Assembly (NCBI RefSeq): GCF_000275845.1
Contig: NW_006766888.1
Coordinates: 133,169 to 197,168, forward strand
From: Dichomitus squalens LYAD-421 SS1
Taxonomy: Eukaryota > Basidiomycota > Agaricomycetes > Polyporales > Polyporaceae
Reading direction: 5' to 3'
DNA length: 64,000 nt
Shown one piece after another: positions 10,097 through 24,800 of the stretch (the first letter of the stretch is position 1; each line of letters begins with the position of its first letter). Under the pieces are notes generated by a model. The model made no database searches and was not told the origin of the DNA. It was given only the letters and a program-made list of their open reading frames with translations. Made by a program: the position numbers and the translations under genes.

Positions 10097-12568
10097 CTAA
10101 TCTTCCCCCGCCATCTTTCTGATCAGTACAGCAGCCTCTTCGGACCTCGCAGTGATATCGCATTTGAACGGGACGGGGTGACTAGATCAAGGCCACAATA
10201 ATATACCCTACAGACATGGAAAAGAGATACTACGCACCTGATAAAGCCTCGAAAGTCAATCGCAGGGATAATGTCGTTGCCATTTTCGTCTGTACTCTTA
10301 GAGATATGAAAGACGTAGAGCATGGTGGCGATCCCGATGAAGACCGAGTTCATCGCGAAAAACATTCCAGGACAGATCCTGTATGGGTACAGTCATTCTT
10401 CAGCTACCAACGGTGTTGGATGTCAGACGCACCTCCGTCCGAAGCCGAAACCGATGATAGACGGGTCTTCATGGCGCTCTAATTCGTGCAGCGTCCCATC
10501 CTCTTTGAGGTATCGCTCCGGTCTGAATACTTGGGGCTCAGGGAAAACGGTAGGATCCTGTAGCATTGACCTGTTCATGGAATCAATCTAATGCACCTCC
10601 GTCATTGAGGCATCATATTCACCAAATATTCGCCCAAACGACCGTGCCCTTGGGTATGAACCAGCCCCGGTATACGTCGTCCTGCGTGAGCCGGTGCGCA
10701 AGCCCGAGCGGGACGGCTGGGTTCCATCGGAGCACCTCTAGGACGATCGCATTGACGTATGGCAACTGAGCACGATCGGCGAACGTCGGGAGTCGGGTCC
10801 AGAACGCGCCAAGGACGGAGTCAAGCTCCGCTTGTGCACGGGTCTGGACGTCAGGCCAGAGTGTCATCGCGAGTATGAATGCGGTCATAGAGGATGGTGT
10901 CTGATATCGATTGGGTGGTCAAAGGATGTGAGAAATTACAGTATGTGAACGTAAAGCTTACAGTGTCAGCACCGCCCGAGTACAGTGATGCAGCCGCGGC
11001 CTTGATGAGCTCTTCGTCTGCAGGCGTTGGGGTGATCTTCTCCTCGAGATAGCTCGTCGTGAAAGAAGGGACAGCTTTTCCTGCTTCCTACGCGCCACGC
11101 TCAGTGAAACTCAATGTTCATTTTGGCAATTCCAAAGGAATCCTCACCATCTGCGTCTTCGCGAACCGGAACGGCAGATCATACATTTCGTCCAGCTCCC
11201 GTCGCATACGCCTCGCGACTGCCTTGAACCCGCCCCTGGGGAGTAGCCACTCGGGCACATACCGCAGCAAGGGAAAGCTGTCTACCAGGAATGCGCCAGG
11301 CTCTGACGCCTTCGCAAATCCCTGCATCGCAACCTCGACCACGCGCACAAGCGGGTCCTCTTCGGCATCCCTAGCCACCTGGTAGCCGTACGCGAGACGA
11401 AGGATGAGTGCTCCAGTCGACCTAACCGTTCCAGGTTCTCGTGCATGAAGATCTATGCCTCAACCATGGCAGTCAAGCTGGGGGAGACTCACTCGCGCGG
11501 ATGCCTATAGAAGTTCGTGGGGTCTCGAAGGAAGCGCAACATGAGCCGGTGCGTCTCTTGCTCCTGGATGGCAAGGATGTGCGAGTCTAGGCACGCGCGA
11601 GGCCCGATAAATTGTTGGAAGAGTCTGCGGAACTCGCGGAAGCGGGGGTTGTCGGGCGCGTGCGCGTATCCAAGGCCGCGGTCCCAGCCGACGCTGCGCA
11701 GGTGTGTTGACAAGGTCCAGACATGGCAGGATCCGGTTCGCGGGAGATCGATGGTGCAAACATTCAGCATGCAATGAAATTCATGTATTGGGTTTCCAGA
11801 CCCAGGCCAGTCATTGGGGGAGTTGAAATTTAAGAGCTTCAGAGTGCATAGACGAAGAGAGTTAGGAGAGAAAACTAACAGTTCTCCCGCCATGACGGCG
11901 TTGGGTCTGTCGGAGTATATGGTGCCTTCGAGTACCGCGCCAATCCGTAGCATGTTCGATTGTGTGCGAGTGACGAGTTGCGGATACTTCAGACGGGGCA
12001 AAGCAAATAGTGCCTACCTTTAGCGTCGAGAAGATCGTTCGCCGCCTTGACAGACCCAAGGATAAGGGTTGGCCTTCCCATAACGGTGATCGCCACGACG
12101 TCACCTTTATGGCAAAGCGTTCAGTAAGATGGAGGCAGAACATCACCATAACAATCCTGGAATGTATTGGGCGCGACTGCTGAGGGGCCTACCAAACTCA
12201 CAAGGACACCGCCAAGACATCAGGCTTCCAATACAGCGGTAGGCCCGCATCTACTGCGCTAGATGCTATCCTACGTTGCCGCGGAACGTACCGTAATGCG
12301 AAATCCAGTCGTGAAACTTCAGCCATTGCTTATCCGACGGGATCTGCCAGGCGACACCTATGAAGGGCACACCAAAGGGGCCAGGAGGAGAAGAGCCGCG
12401 ACGAATGAGTATGAAGAGAAAGACAAGGAAGAGCACCGCAAGAGCGACGTCAAGGACAGTCAGGCTATTACAGCCAGAGATCTGGAGGTCGATAAGCTGG
12501 CTGATAACATTGCGCCATGGCATTGCGTGCGGTCGAATCTGGCTAGGAACCGGCTGAGGCAAGCCCAT
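10097..12568 (-). CDS. Cytochrome P450, OrdA-like microsomal monooxygenase
   Basis: Multi-exon P450 with every diagnostic motif. The first exon has a membrane anchor (LDVALAVLFLVFLFILI) and a proline-rich hinge (SSPPGPFGVPFIG). The exon after a 187-nt intron reads YGDVVAITVMGRPTLILGS, then TIYSDRPNAVMAGELVGWDR. Further on are the I-helix (SLYSGGADTTPSS, joined over an intron), the K-helix ExxR (IVLEVLRWNPAVP), the PERF-like FRPERYLKEDG and the heme-binding loop FGFGRRICPGM. The heme Cys is restored by splicing donor GTGCGT to acceptor ATACAG. The last exon ends HPVPFKCDITARSE...GED at 10097. The overall pattern matches the basidiomycete O-methylsterigmatocystin oxidoreductase-like group. Substrate is unknown. 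An earlier in-frame non-ATG extension was not used. The gene is apparently functional. Confidence 0.88.
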
Positions 12569-14895
12569 TGAGACAGAGAGAAGTGTCTGCAGCGATGGCA
12601 CACATCAGCAAATTGTGCAAACAATGGTATTGCATGGCCACGGCGCCCGAAACTGGCCTACCCTTTCCGGAAACCACAAGCGCCTACTAATGCTGGCCAA
12701 CTCCCATATCGTCCGACAGACTCCGGCCATTAAGCATCTGCGCGCATGGATCCCGACAATGGTAGGTAGGTATTCATCTTGTCCTTCTAGTTCATACCAC
12801 TCAATCGTCATCAGAGAAAGTGCGTATACGTCGAGACTATGCAAAGCGCTCCGCTGCATCACAGCCGCCTCCTCGGCACTCCTTACTAACATCTCCCCAA
12901 TCTCTCTCCCGAACGCGCTCCTCATCCTCCTCCATCCTCCTTTCCGCCTCGGCTCTCTCTGCCTCCTCGTCTGTGCATCCGCCGCCGCCGCCATGAGTGG
13001 CGGCATGGGGCGGCAGGTCAGGTTGCGGCCTACTATTTGTAGAACACGGCGCCGAAGTGCCGATGCAGGCAAAGCGGGTGAGTGCGCGGCAACTCAGCAG
13101 CGTTGTATTCAGTCAGATGGTGTCGTTGCTGTGGACGATCGCGACAGCGTCCACAGCAAAACCGACCAGATGCCCCGTGCGCCGGAGCATGGGCATGCAG
13201 CCATTGTGAGCGTCTGCCCGGTGTGGTGACGATCCTCACCCTGCCTTCTTTCTACGTGTACTCCCTACTGATACTTTTCAATCTTGCTCATCGATGACGT
13301 GTATTTTAGGTTATAACTCAATCAACGGCCTGTCATTGTGCCAGCCCTGCCCTGAACCATCTCTTGCACTCCCATCTCTCGACGCCGCGTCTGCATCCCC
13401 CCTTTATCACCCGCTACAACGTACCAGTTCTGCAACATGCCCCTTGGGATCTGATGTTTGTGAGTCATGCCAAGACGGCTGTAGCTACTAATGTCTAGCT
13501 CCACCCGCCTGCCTTCGACTCCTCATAAACATCCCATAGGTATGTATAATGTGCACACACTAGTTGTGTCTTGCTCTTGCCCTTTCCGTAAGCCTTGTTG
13601 CTTGACTTACCTTTTGTATGATTGCATAGACATTGTTGCGTACTTGTGACTTTGGCCTCGGGAGCATCCTTGCTCCTGCTCACCCAGCGACTAGCCCTGC
13701 TAACCCTAACCCGCTTTTTTTTTGCGCACAGTAGGTGTGTAGACTGGCTACATTCATGTCTGCCTTCTTCCATGTATAGCAGTTCGCGTCCAATCATCAT
13801 TATCATCGAAAACCAAACTCGAATTGTGTGATCATTTGTCGGCTACTTCTTGAACGTGACAAGTGACCATTTCGCAGCGTGGGCATGTATGGTAGAATTT
13901 GCACAAGCCACTGACCATGTATGTTCATGAGCCCAGTCAATAATGTACATCATCGGCCTTAGTTCCCCTACAGTATGGTAGCTGCTGTCCGAATGCTCAG
14001 CGAGAAATGGCTATCAATGTCCAGGCGCCCTGCAAGGTCTGGCCATTGCATACCATATCTGGCGGATTTGCTACGGGTTCACCATCTACTTCTCATACCT
14101 TGCCCAATCTGGTCAGAATTGCGGAACCTGGTCATCACCGACCATCCGTTTCGCTTTTTTGCTGATGGCCAACTGTGTCTATCGCAAGTCCAGTCTCGAC
14201 CTAATATGTTGAGCCGGGGGTTCCGCCTCGTCTGCTGAATTTGGCCAATCCTATCACGTGCCTACATACATGGTAGAAAAACTCGGCCATTACGACCGTT
14301 CGGACTGGTACTATTGTACCTTTCTCTACCCGGTGATGTCCATTACAACTTTGCTGTGGGCTCAGTGATCTTGAAAGTGATTTGAGGCAGCATCTTGGCT
14401 GCCACACTGGGGCTCGGATGGCCTCTTGGCACATGGCTAGCATTGACTTACAAGTGCATCCTTTATGCAAATGCCTTGTTCCCTTCAGCATAGAAACACA
14501 TCGCACATACAGCTGTCGTGGAGGTGTATCGACGGGTCTCAAGACTGGTGGCTTCGTCACCGTGTCTCTATATTGTTTGGACACTGCAGTTGAGGGTTCA
14601 GAGCCTGGTACTTGCGTCATTGTGACGGTGCCCTGTGTGCTCTGCCGCCGTGCGCCGGAAGAGGATAAACCAATGACTCAGAGGGTAACTGAAGCGAAAT
14701 CAGACATATGTACTCTCGTCCACACATTGACTGCGGCCGTCAGCTCCGCGACTACGTATCTACCGCCAATATATTACAAATCTAACAAACCCGCTATGAA
14801 AGTCAGCGTGCCGTCACCATCCCAAACGCTACCCTCACACTAACAACTGCTCCTTGTACCGATACCCAAGCGAGAGCAGTACCCTCCTGATTGCA
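12569..14895. other. Intergenic region between divergent P450 and methyltransferase genes
   Basis: About 2.3 kb with no gene I can support. It contains a T9 run at 13715-13723, just after a short telomere-like string (TAACCCTAACCC at 13701-13712). A minus-strand open frame at 12605-13072 has no recognisable domain and biased composition, so it is not called. Confidence 0.5.
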
Positions 14896-15828
14896 ATGAC
14901 CACGGACTACTGGAAGAGCGAGGAATTTGCCAAACGGCACAAGGGGGCCGAGCACATCACTGGCCCCTTCGGGCTGCAACTCCTCCTGCAATGCGGCCTC
15001 GACCGTGCCGAAGGCAGCGAGGACATTGTCCTTCTCGATAACGCAACTGGCACGGGCATCGTCCTCGAGTATCTGTACGGCATACTCCCGCCGGCCGCGA
15101 AGGCACGTCTGCAGGTCGTTGCTGGGGACCTTTCGCCTGCGATGATATCGGCCGTACAAGAACGCATCGAGCAGAATGGATGGGTGCACATCGACGCAAA
15201 GCTCGTCGACGCGATGGTATGCCGTTCCAGTCTTGTCCCATATCCTACATGCTGATCACAAGAGCGATAGGATATGGACTTACCATCGAACCAATTCACC
15301 CATGTCACCGCCAACTTCGGTCTTGTCGGCATCCCCGACCCTCGTGCCGTCCTCTCCGAGGTCTACCGCGTCCTCCGCCCATCTGGTTTAGCCGCGTTCT
15401 CGATCTTCAAGACAGTCGCGTGGTACGATATCGCCAAAGCGGCCATCACTAGCATCCCGGGGGCGCCTCGCTTCCCGACATTGGAGGAATACGGGGTGAA
15501 GATGATGAAGGACCCTCAGCCCGGCGACGAACAGTGGACAAGACCGGAGTTCTTCGAGGAGCAGATCCGAAACGCCGGATTCGAAGACGTCCAAACGACC
15601 GTTCACGAGAACCGGACGCGCTACAAGGACACGGAGGAGTACGTGAAAGTGTACAAAGTGGACATGATGTTGAAGAACTCGTGGAGCAAGGAAGATTGGG
15701 AGAGGGTGGAGCCGCACGTACAAAGTGCGCTCGTGGAGGAGCTGAAGCGCAGGTTCGGAGACGGGGAGATTGTGTTGAATTGGGAGGCATACTGTGTTAC
15801 GGCGAAGGTACCTCCTGCCAAGCCCTAA
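14896..15828 (+). CDS. Class I SAM-dependent methyltransferase
   Basis: Two exons (14896-15216 and 15271-15828) encode 292 residues. The 54-nt intron has donor GTATGC and acceptor GCGATAG and is in phase 0. Motif I for SAM binding is visible as VLLDNATGTGIVLEYL. It is followed by an acidic strand-2 segment (LQVVAGDLSPAMISAVQERI), the post-II segment FTHVTANFGLVGIPDPRAVL and the motif III-like VYRVLRPSGLAAFSIFK. The ATG at 14896 is chosen because the short upstream extension starts at a non-ATG codon. It resembles fungal UbiE/LaeA-type small-molecule methyltransferases. The acceptor substrate is unknown. The neighbouring divergent P450 might act on the same pathway, but nothing else supports a cluster. 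The gene is intact. Confidence 0.85.
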
Positions 15829-18800
15829 CCGGGACCCTTCAAGTAGGGCTGCCGTGGCGGGTCAACGACGCGTTGACCATAAGAGCACGACTATATAAAC
15901 CACTCCCCCGCTTGCTCCCAAGGATGCGATGTCTCTCCAGGAACGATCGGCAAGATAGCTCTTGAACGAGACGTGGAGGAAGTGGACTAGAGATTCTGCA
16001 CCACACAGCGGGTTCCTTGCGCGCCGTCTAGCCCATTCGGACACTATTCAAGATTGTTGTCGCCAGACATCAAGCAGAGCACAATTAATTGTCAGCACCA
16101 GTATCTGGATGCAAGGCAAGACAACGTCGCGAGTGCCTTTCGCCCACGCCCGCAGGGAAGTCGGCGACCACGCGTGACTCAGATGAGTAACGTGTGACAT
16201 GCAGAAGGTCACATCGGTGTTCCCGCTCTGGCTCCCTTCGTGCTGTTTCCTTCGTCAAACCCACTCGTCTGTGCGTTCAAGTTGTATACGTTTACGCCGA
16301 AACTACTAGTCATGCCACCAGGTTTTCCGATTGCACCACGCTGCGCTCATGTGAATGCCCTTGCCTTGCGTGTCGGTGCCGCCGTGATTACAAGCGTCCT
16401 GCATGGAACACACGTATCATGCACGCAAGGGAGCCATGCTGCCACTCGAACTGAGCCCATTTTCGTTTACAGGCGTGTTCGGGCTTAAAATCCCATCTGT
16501 CCTCCCCTGGACGTCCTAGTTCATGATAATCAGGTCCTCCAGGACTTCTGTGCGGATACATCTTTCATCGGCTGACCCGTATTGAAGACAGCTTACCGGA
16601 GACGTTTGACATGCCCATCGGCACTAGGTCCTCCCTAGCTGAGCTCCTGGAGCACGAGGAAGCTGTTTTGGCTCCATCCCATTCTCGCGTGCTCGGTGCT
16701 ACATAGTCCTGGCGCCAGTAAGTCAGTCAACTGCAACAATACTCCAAAACGGACAATTTCCATCCTCTAACGACTCACCATCGCACACTTGAGCTTGCGG
16801 CACAATCGGCGACCTATGTCCGACTACCACCCGCCTCTGCTGCCGACGCATGCGCTCGCCGCTTGGGGAGACGAGTCGCGCTGGGTTATCGCTCCAGCCA
16901 CGTGAGGATGGCGGCCATGTTACGGAAGTCAGATGAACGGCGTACAGTGCTCTTCCGTCACTGTGGCGACGTGGTCAGACGAGCGTACAACGTGGCGATT
17001 GCGAACGTTTAAAGGGCGCAGACGAGTCTGCACTGCTCCTTGTTTGCTTTTCCCCCGCTTATTATTCTCTGGGTCAGTGCGCGTCTCGTTGCACGCCTTC
17101 CCTTCCGACCGTGTCTGACTCCCTCCCGACAAATCCTATTGGAACGCTCACATCACAGTTACTGGGTCGCGGCAGGTGTCCTTGTCAGGTACCCCATATT
17201 CTACTACAGCCGCCGAGGACATTCTCACCCTTTTGCATATTGCTCCATCCACTATCTACCTGTTCTGTGCTCTACTCTAGGTTTAGGGGAACGATGTCGG
17301 CGAGTGTCGCGTCTCGCACCAGCACTGACCCGCTGGTGTCCGGGGTCCATGATCAAACTCTCGGATCCCTGGTTGAACGGCGATCTCTGCGCCATCTATA
17401 TCCGATCTCCCGTCCAATTCGCAGGATGGTCTTGAATCAGGTCTTAGGCATTGCCTGGTGTTAGTGAATGCCCTTCTCTGTTATTTTGCGTTTCCAAATC
17501 CCGTTCACAGCTGCCATGTGGCATAGAATGACTTGGAATCACATAGGTCCCGTCCGACGATCGCATTACGTCGCGGATCATGTTGGCAACCAGATGAATC
17601 TACTCAGTCACGTCCGTCGGAGACTCTCTGGTTGGACACAACATGTCTGGTACGTTTTCGCTCGCAGCCTAATTGTTGATGCGTCGCGTGCTCACAATCA
17701 ATACTGCCATCTGCGCAAGGATCTCTGCGGGACGTCCTGTTTCGGGTGTTTGTGACATATGATGGGACCGTCGGCGTCGGGGGCCGCAGCAGACCATACG
17801 AACTTCCTGGTGAGTCCTCCGGTGGAAACACCTCCTAGACGTCTCAGTCCACCCAATCATTAGAACCGCTTGCGACGGGGCAATAGTAGTGATCTCACAG
17901 TAATCTCTACCACCTGGGCTCGCCAGGGCTCTCGGTCGATCATGTTGCCATAGGACAAGTGCCCAAGCATAATGGGGCAGGACCTACAGGGCGGCTATCG
18001 GCAAATTCTGGTCCCGCGTTCCCCACTTACCCCACATTGAGAAGCGCCAAGGATGCGTCGATTATTTCTCCAGGACCCCCAGATCAGACGCGTACCTTCA
18101 GGCCTTAGCCCTTTGTAGGTGATGGTTACAATTGTACCCCCTACTTTGAGCACACGCTCTGATCAGGCAAACTCCGAGGACGGGCAGTCCTTTGTTCCTA
18201 CCGGCCTTGCGCTCTCTGTGTTCTCTTCTTTCGAACTGTCCTGCCGTAACCGGGGGCGCGATGCGGTCCCGAAGGCGACCCGCCCCCCGCATCTTCTCAC
18301 AGCATGGCCATGAGTGGTCCTCCACTCGCGTCCATGTACAAAGTATTCATGGTGATATCGTCAAGTACCCTTCCGGGTTTCTATAGGCGCGATGCGGGCC
18401 CGCGAACTCACATCAAGCTTTTCTCGTCCGCGTGCGTCCTCACCACAGCCGCCCACTATTTTCTGATCTATTTCTCTCGGTGTAGCCTGTCAAAGTATCC
18501 ATCGTGTCGGGTCCCGACAACTCATGCGCTTCCCGCTGTTGGCCCCCTCTGCGACCGGTATTCCCGTGGAATGGCCAAGATCGATGATCTCCTGATGGCG
18601 TCCCAGGGAGGTCAGACAACACCATCTTTGCCTTATCTGTGCCATCGCCCTCGAAAATCCGTCCCCTCTTGCTGCTAGGGTGCATACCCATCTGCCGGGC
18701 GATTACTGGTTGCGACTTCGCGTAGTACGAGCACATGGGCAGCTGAAGGTGGTTTCTCCGAGGTATACTTATTCCTCGAGCCGCTTGCGTCATTCCTGAC

Positions 18801-21800
18801 TAGTACCCGCGCTTTCGTTTGTAGCATGAGGGCACGAATAACCCGCCGGATAGCTTCATCGACACCAATGAACGAAAACGTTCAATGCGTCTTACGGCAT
18901 GCGCATAAAGGAGTGGGGTCGGGTTGACATTGCCGGAGTGGCCGGGGCTACATATATGGCCCTCTCGAACCAGGAGGAGGTGAGGCGTCTTGACTGTCCT
19001 ACGTCATTCTGATTTCTTACTGATGATGCGTTCGCGCGTTTGTGGTTCTCAAGGCTGATAGTGTCTTGGTGTAAGTGAACAGTGCCGTCGTCTCAATCTA
19101 ACATCTTATCATCTCTATCCCGTGTAGAAATTGGTTGTCACCTTCAACCAGCACGCCTCGGCTGAAGCAAGCTATGGGAGCTGTCGCCGTAACGCTCTGC
19201 TAAGGTTGTATTTCCACACCAGCGACTATTACGTGTGAGATGCTATCAAGAACAGCCTTCGTTCCGTGAACAAAAGGGTCGAGCGCTTCTCGCGTTCCTA
19301 TTGGACGAGAACGGTCTCGGTCGTGGGTATAATCCACTTAAAATGCGCCTTGTCCATCGTCCATCTATCTCAGGTCGCTACGAAAGCTTCTCCCATCTCC
19401 CAAGAACTTCGAGAATGACGAGATGGCATGCAATCTATACTTGCGTTCCTTGGACTCCCCCGAAGTTCTAGGCTCCATCTCCGACTACCGAGCAATCCCC
19501 ACCGGCATACTCGTTTGGAACAGCCCGGCGTTGATGCTGCCGCCGTGGATCCCCATGGCCGACTCTCATCTGGCCCAAACCTGGAAGGCTTCTGTGCAGA
19601 TGTGCGTGTGTTTTTCTTGCGCTCTTGTCCATCCTCGCTCCCGCTGCCATGATCCCCCCTTTCGCGCACCGTCGATCCCCCACAGTCGGACGCATGCACG
19701 ATCGGGCAGGGGATCGTCAGGGTGCGGAAACGAGCCGGTGGGACGCCCAGCGCGTCATCTTATTGCAGCACTATTGCTTCCTCTGCTCTGGCCGGGGACT
19801 TCTCGTTCCATGTGAGAGCCGACGGTCAGGGTCAGCCTGATTAGCTGACTGAATACTGGAGAGCACTGCTCACCCCCACTTTGGAGCCTCATCGTCGCCT
19901 TCGCGTCTTCGGCATTAAGTTACTCGTTCCGCGGCAGCCGCCTTCATTGGTCGGACGAGTATATGCGTTCTAGACGCTCCAAGTTTCTATTACGGCCTCT
20001 TACGATGTGGAACATAAAAGCAGTCGGCTGGGCCACGTATGAGCAGCGGTTGCGGGCGAACATGTTGGGTGGATGCGCGGTTCTACTCGTCCCGGTGGAA
20101 GCATTGCGCGATCGAACGGCTGCTCGCCCATCGATGTGGCATGGTGAGCTGTTACGGTCAGAGGCTCCACTGACGAGAACTGCTACTTGGCACCGCTGCC
20201 GGCAGCGTCACCGGTGCGGCGTCGGTGTTTTTGTGGCATAACGAGCCTGTGCTGACGCACTCGGAGCAGTCGGGCCTGAGCCCAGGTTTCGAGTCGTCGT
20301 CCTGAGATACCAGGTAAGCCGATCCGCTACAGACGTGGTCCATGTCCAAGTTGTACGCGCTGATCAAGTCGTGCTCACAACTCACATTGTGATACCCAGT
20401 ACACACACGTGACGACGGCCCCTCCAGGACCATGCGTTCGCGTAATTCTTGTTGGTCTTGTTGTCTCTGTGCAGCTCATCGAAACCCATGAAGACATCTG
20501 GATCAGACGCTGTCCATGCAGAGATGTGCGTTCCACCCCTCCAGGGAACCGCACTCTGCACCCCGGCGCGCACGAATCATTTCTGGCTGATGACAGTCGG
20601 CTCGCAACACTGGTCACAAGTCTACCCAGTACAGGAACGACTCTCCTGATCCTACACTGGCAGCGCCTCTTGCCGATAAAGAGCGCGACGCGTCCTCTGG
20701 CTAGCTGCCTCTTTACGTGCAAGACACTAGCGAGCGAGAAGCTCGGGATTCGACGAAGAGCTGCGCGCCCTTCGCGCGTGCACTGTGCCTGATCGCGCGC
20801 GGTCCAGAAAACCTCCGTACCCAGCGTTGGAGCGCGTTCGCGCGTCGGTCGCTTCCTGTATCGGCCGTCCTTCTCTGAGATGTGACTTCTACATCGCCCT
20901 GCCTCGGTCTCCCCCTCCGCGCGAACTGTCGACGACACGTCCTGATCATCCGAGCTGCGATACTCCGCTCCCTTCTCGCATCCCGTTCCCCACCTTCGCG
21001 CGCTTCTTCCCGGTTCCGCCCCCTAGCAGCACTCGACGAAGATTCGAAGGCGGCCACCGCCTCCTTGCACCTCGCGCGCACGCGCGCGCACGGATCTGCG
21101 CACGCGTCTCCCGGACGTCCGACCCCAGACCGATTCCACTAGAATGGCGAATGCAGCCGGTGATCTGCGCTGGCTCCCATATCTGGGCGGACGTTCCCCC
21201 GCACGTCCTCCCCGCGCGTATATCTCGGGATCTCGTTCGCCCGGGCTCGCTGCCTTATTCCGCATGGCCAGGGCTACTTCCTACGCCTCGCTAGGATCCT
21301 CGATCCGCCTCGCGACCATTCGCACTGCCATGTTGGACAAGGTCGATGGCTTCTGGGTGGAGGGAGCATCATCGCCCTCCGTTCTGCGTTCCTTGGTGTT
21401 GATTTGAACAACCGTACAGACACCGCAGTCCCGTCTGCTAGCGCGTCGTTATCAGGCTTTGGGGGCTTCGTTCCACGTTGCTGGATCCCGATATGTCCAC
21501 AGCCGGATGCCGCTTTGCTTCAAGCTTCTTCACGACTCGCATGCGCCGTTGGTGGTAGAAGCCGCAGAGAGATGCGATGCGTTCAGGTACCCCCGCCACG
21601 CACCGCGGCAGCCCGGGCCACGGAAACCGCGCACGAAGAGACCCTCGGAACGCCTGCACCGCGGTCGACGACAAGCAGCGATCAACATCCGACTCGTTCA
21701 GCTGGCGGCTCAGCGCCCTTGCCTTTCCTCAGACCAGACCTGTCTCTGGGGTGCTCACCCTGGCTTGCGCGCGTCCGCTCTGTGCGGTACAGTATAGTCG

Positions 21801-24800
21801 GGTTGATGGCAATGTCTGAGTCCGAGCCCAGGCAGCGCACCGGCGTCTTCTGAGCCGGACGGGCCACCCCGCCGCGCCCCGAGCCTCGCAGATCTCAATC
21901 TCGGCATAGACGGTGGCTAACGCGCTCCATCCTTGAGCCAGTCTCAGTCTCACTTGGCAGATCGTCATGCTAGCTAGTACAGTGCTCTAACACACCCCTA
22001 ATCGCACCCCTTCAGTGTGCCACACACAATGCACACCCCATGTACTGCGTACAAATCCAACCCAAACGAACGGTCGGTTCATCCGACGCGCCTCCGTATG
22101 CCAGTCTTCGCGCGCGAGGGAACTCCAGCCTGGTGTGGGCGTGCATACTCTCCGCCAGCGCTCGGAACCGAACCGAGGACGTCTAATGCTTCCGCGAATG
22201 CCCGCCTGACGCTTCTGCAAGAGCGACCTTCGTCTCGAGGGGTGGCGCAACTTATGCTTATGTACGTCCCTGGCAAGGGGTCCCATGATGTCCCGTTGTG
22301 CTCGCCCGCGCGTCGTCTGTGGGCGCTCGCATTCCTATATAGATACCGGTGGGAAGACCGCGTGCTATGCTACATATCGCGGTCGTGTTGCGCGGAGAGC
22401 GGTGTTTGCCTGTAGGACCTGGCGGCGGGACAGCTGCAGGGAGCAGCGTGTCCCCGCGAATACGGCGCGTGCGCCTCGAGGGGGCGGGCGGGAGAATGCT
22501 GCCGCCGTCTCCTCGCTGCATTACCAGGCAGAGTTAGGCAGGCTTCTATCAACGATCACCATTATTAAAGCTTGTTGCGCGACGAAGAGGAGAAGGTTCG
22601 GTCCCTCAACGTACAAACAGCGACGGGGCGAAGGACAGGGGGGACGCGGTGCTCGCTGTCCAATCAGCACACAGGGAACGCAAAGATGCACTCGGATGAG
22701 GGCAGCGTCCTGACAAGACAGCGATCGATTCGGGCTCCGAGTCAACCACTCAGCGTCAGAGACGCGCGCGCGCGCGCGCCCCCCGTCGTGCTATTACGAC
22801 TGCGTTGACATCATAGACGTCTAACGAACACCCAATAGAGCCCGACGAGGTGGTTTCCAGCCCCGGGCGCAGCAGCGCGCGCCATCTCGTCCCCATCATC
22901 TTCCGTGTCTGTGTGTCCATCTTAACCGAGCGAATCGCGGGAAGGAGTCCATCATTGCATGCCAAGTACAGTAGTACATACCCTTCCTACTACAGTACGT
23001 GCATGCTGCCTGCATCGCTACCCTCAACGAGGGGCACTCACATACTTGTGTGGGTGTGGGAGCGGAACAGGTCATGTTCCGACGCGCAGTAGCAGCGGGA
23101 GGCTGTGGTCACCGGCCAAGCCTTCGGGCGGCGATTGCTCCGCGACGGGAACCCAGGACCGCGCTGAGACCAGGCCGAGGGAACGAGCCGCCGAAAAGGG
23201 CGGCCTGCAGAGAGCCCCGTCTCGGCGGAGTCGAAACGTGAGTAGGGAGTGGGGAGGGTTACAGGGATCCATGGGACGAGGAGGGAAGGAAAGCAGGCCG
23301 GTGGGCCAGAAGAGCGCGTTGCGCGGGTGATCATGCTGGGCACCTGTGCATGCTAGACAGAGTCCGAGCTGACTGACGCCCCTTCGTTCGGCGAGCAGTT
23401 TCGATGGGGGCGGGACGGTAGCGCGCGCTCGCTCGATGAGTAGGAAGACGCACGGTGGATGAAGCTTGGAGGATGGGCGTCATGGACGTCCAATGAGCGC
23501 ACGAACCGAGGGAGGGAGCTCTTATACGGCGCCAGGACGTAGAGGCCAAGACGCTTACAAGGATTGAACGTTGTTGCTGCAGGGTCAAGGGCGTGTTAAG
23601 TCCACTGGACAATAGCGACGCGTGCAGTTTGACGAGCGATTGAATTCGTGGCATCGGGCAACTCAAGGAGTCCAAATGATACCGACGATCAGTGCTGCAG
23701 GTGAAGCCAGTGATTGAAAGGCGCGGCTTGGCAGAAGCAGAAGCGGCGTTTCGCGGACGTCAGCGAGACAGTCGACAGACAAGACATATAGCTGACTTTC
23801 GCGCATGAAGACGGCAGATACGTTGTAGCTGCGGAGCGGAGGCGCGATTGTCGGACATGAGCCGAGCCAAGGCAGAGCGGACAGGAGCGTCCGCAGACCT
23901 AGAGGCTAGAGGAAGTGAGACGTTTCCTTGCGGAGCACTTCCGCGCATCCCGCGCGGTGCATGCGGTAAACGCGAGGCTGTAGGTTGCAGACGTGTGTGT
24001 CCGTGCTCAACCGGGACTGCAAGCTGCGGTTGTTTTCGAAAGCGCGTCTGGAAAATCAAGCTTCATCGGCCGAACACCTAACCACGTCCAGTGGGAGGGG
24101 GAAAGGGGCGAGACGGGCGGCAGGAGAATGGAGGGCGGCGCAATGGGCGGCAGTCTCCGGAAAAGCCGGACCGAGGACGAGCGCTTTGTCAAGAGGCGCT
24201 GTCATCATTTGTCGGGACCGCCGTGTCGGGCGGGGCGAGCGCCGAAACCGTACTTGGTGACGATGGTGGCTTTGTGGCGGTGATGGCCGCGCATATTTGG
24301 GGGACTCCAGAGACAGCACTGAGCAATAAAAGACCCGTCAGGAGTACGACTTTGCGTCAGCATATAGTGAGGAGGCACGGCGACTGGTCGAGGCGGGAGG
24401 GTTACTGCCAAGGCGTCTTGGGATGGTTGTGAGCGCAGAACAGGCGGTGCCCAGCGAGCCGTGAGAAGAGGCCCGAGGAGGGCGGAGAAATCAGAGGGAA
24501 TTTGTTGAGCCCCGGGCGCGCTTGGGCTCCCTCCAGCCCGGTGCCGTACATCGCGCCGAGGCATCCGGTGGGCGAATGCTGGCCCTCCAGCTGTCGAGTA
24601 TAATGTAGCAGACTGGCTGCCTTGAAGGGGAGCGCATTCATGTGGTGGCCGCAGACGGATGCGACGATCCAGAGACAGGACGGCAAGTGTGTGATTACGT
24701 TAATGAGAGGACGTAGTCGATCGACCGGAAAGCCTAACGGGGCGCAGTACTGATCGAATGTGCCGTGTTGGTGGTTGCGATGAAACTCGAGGCGGGATGA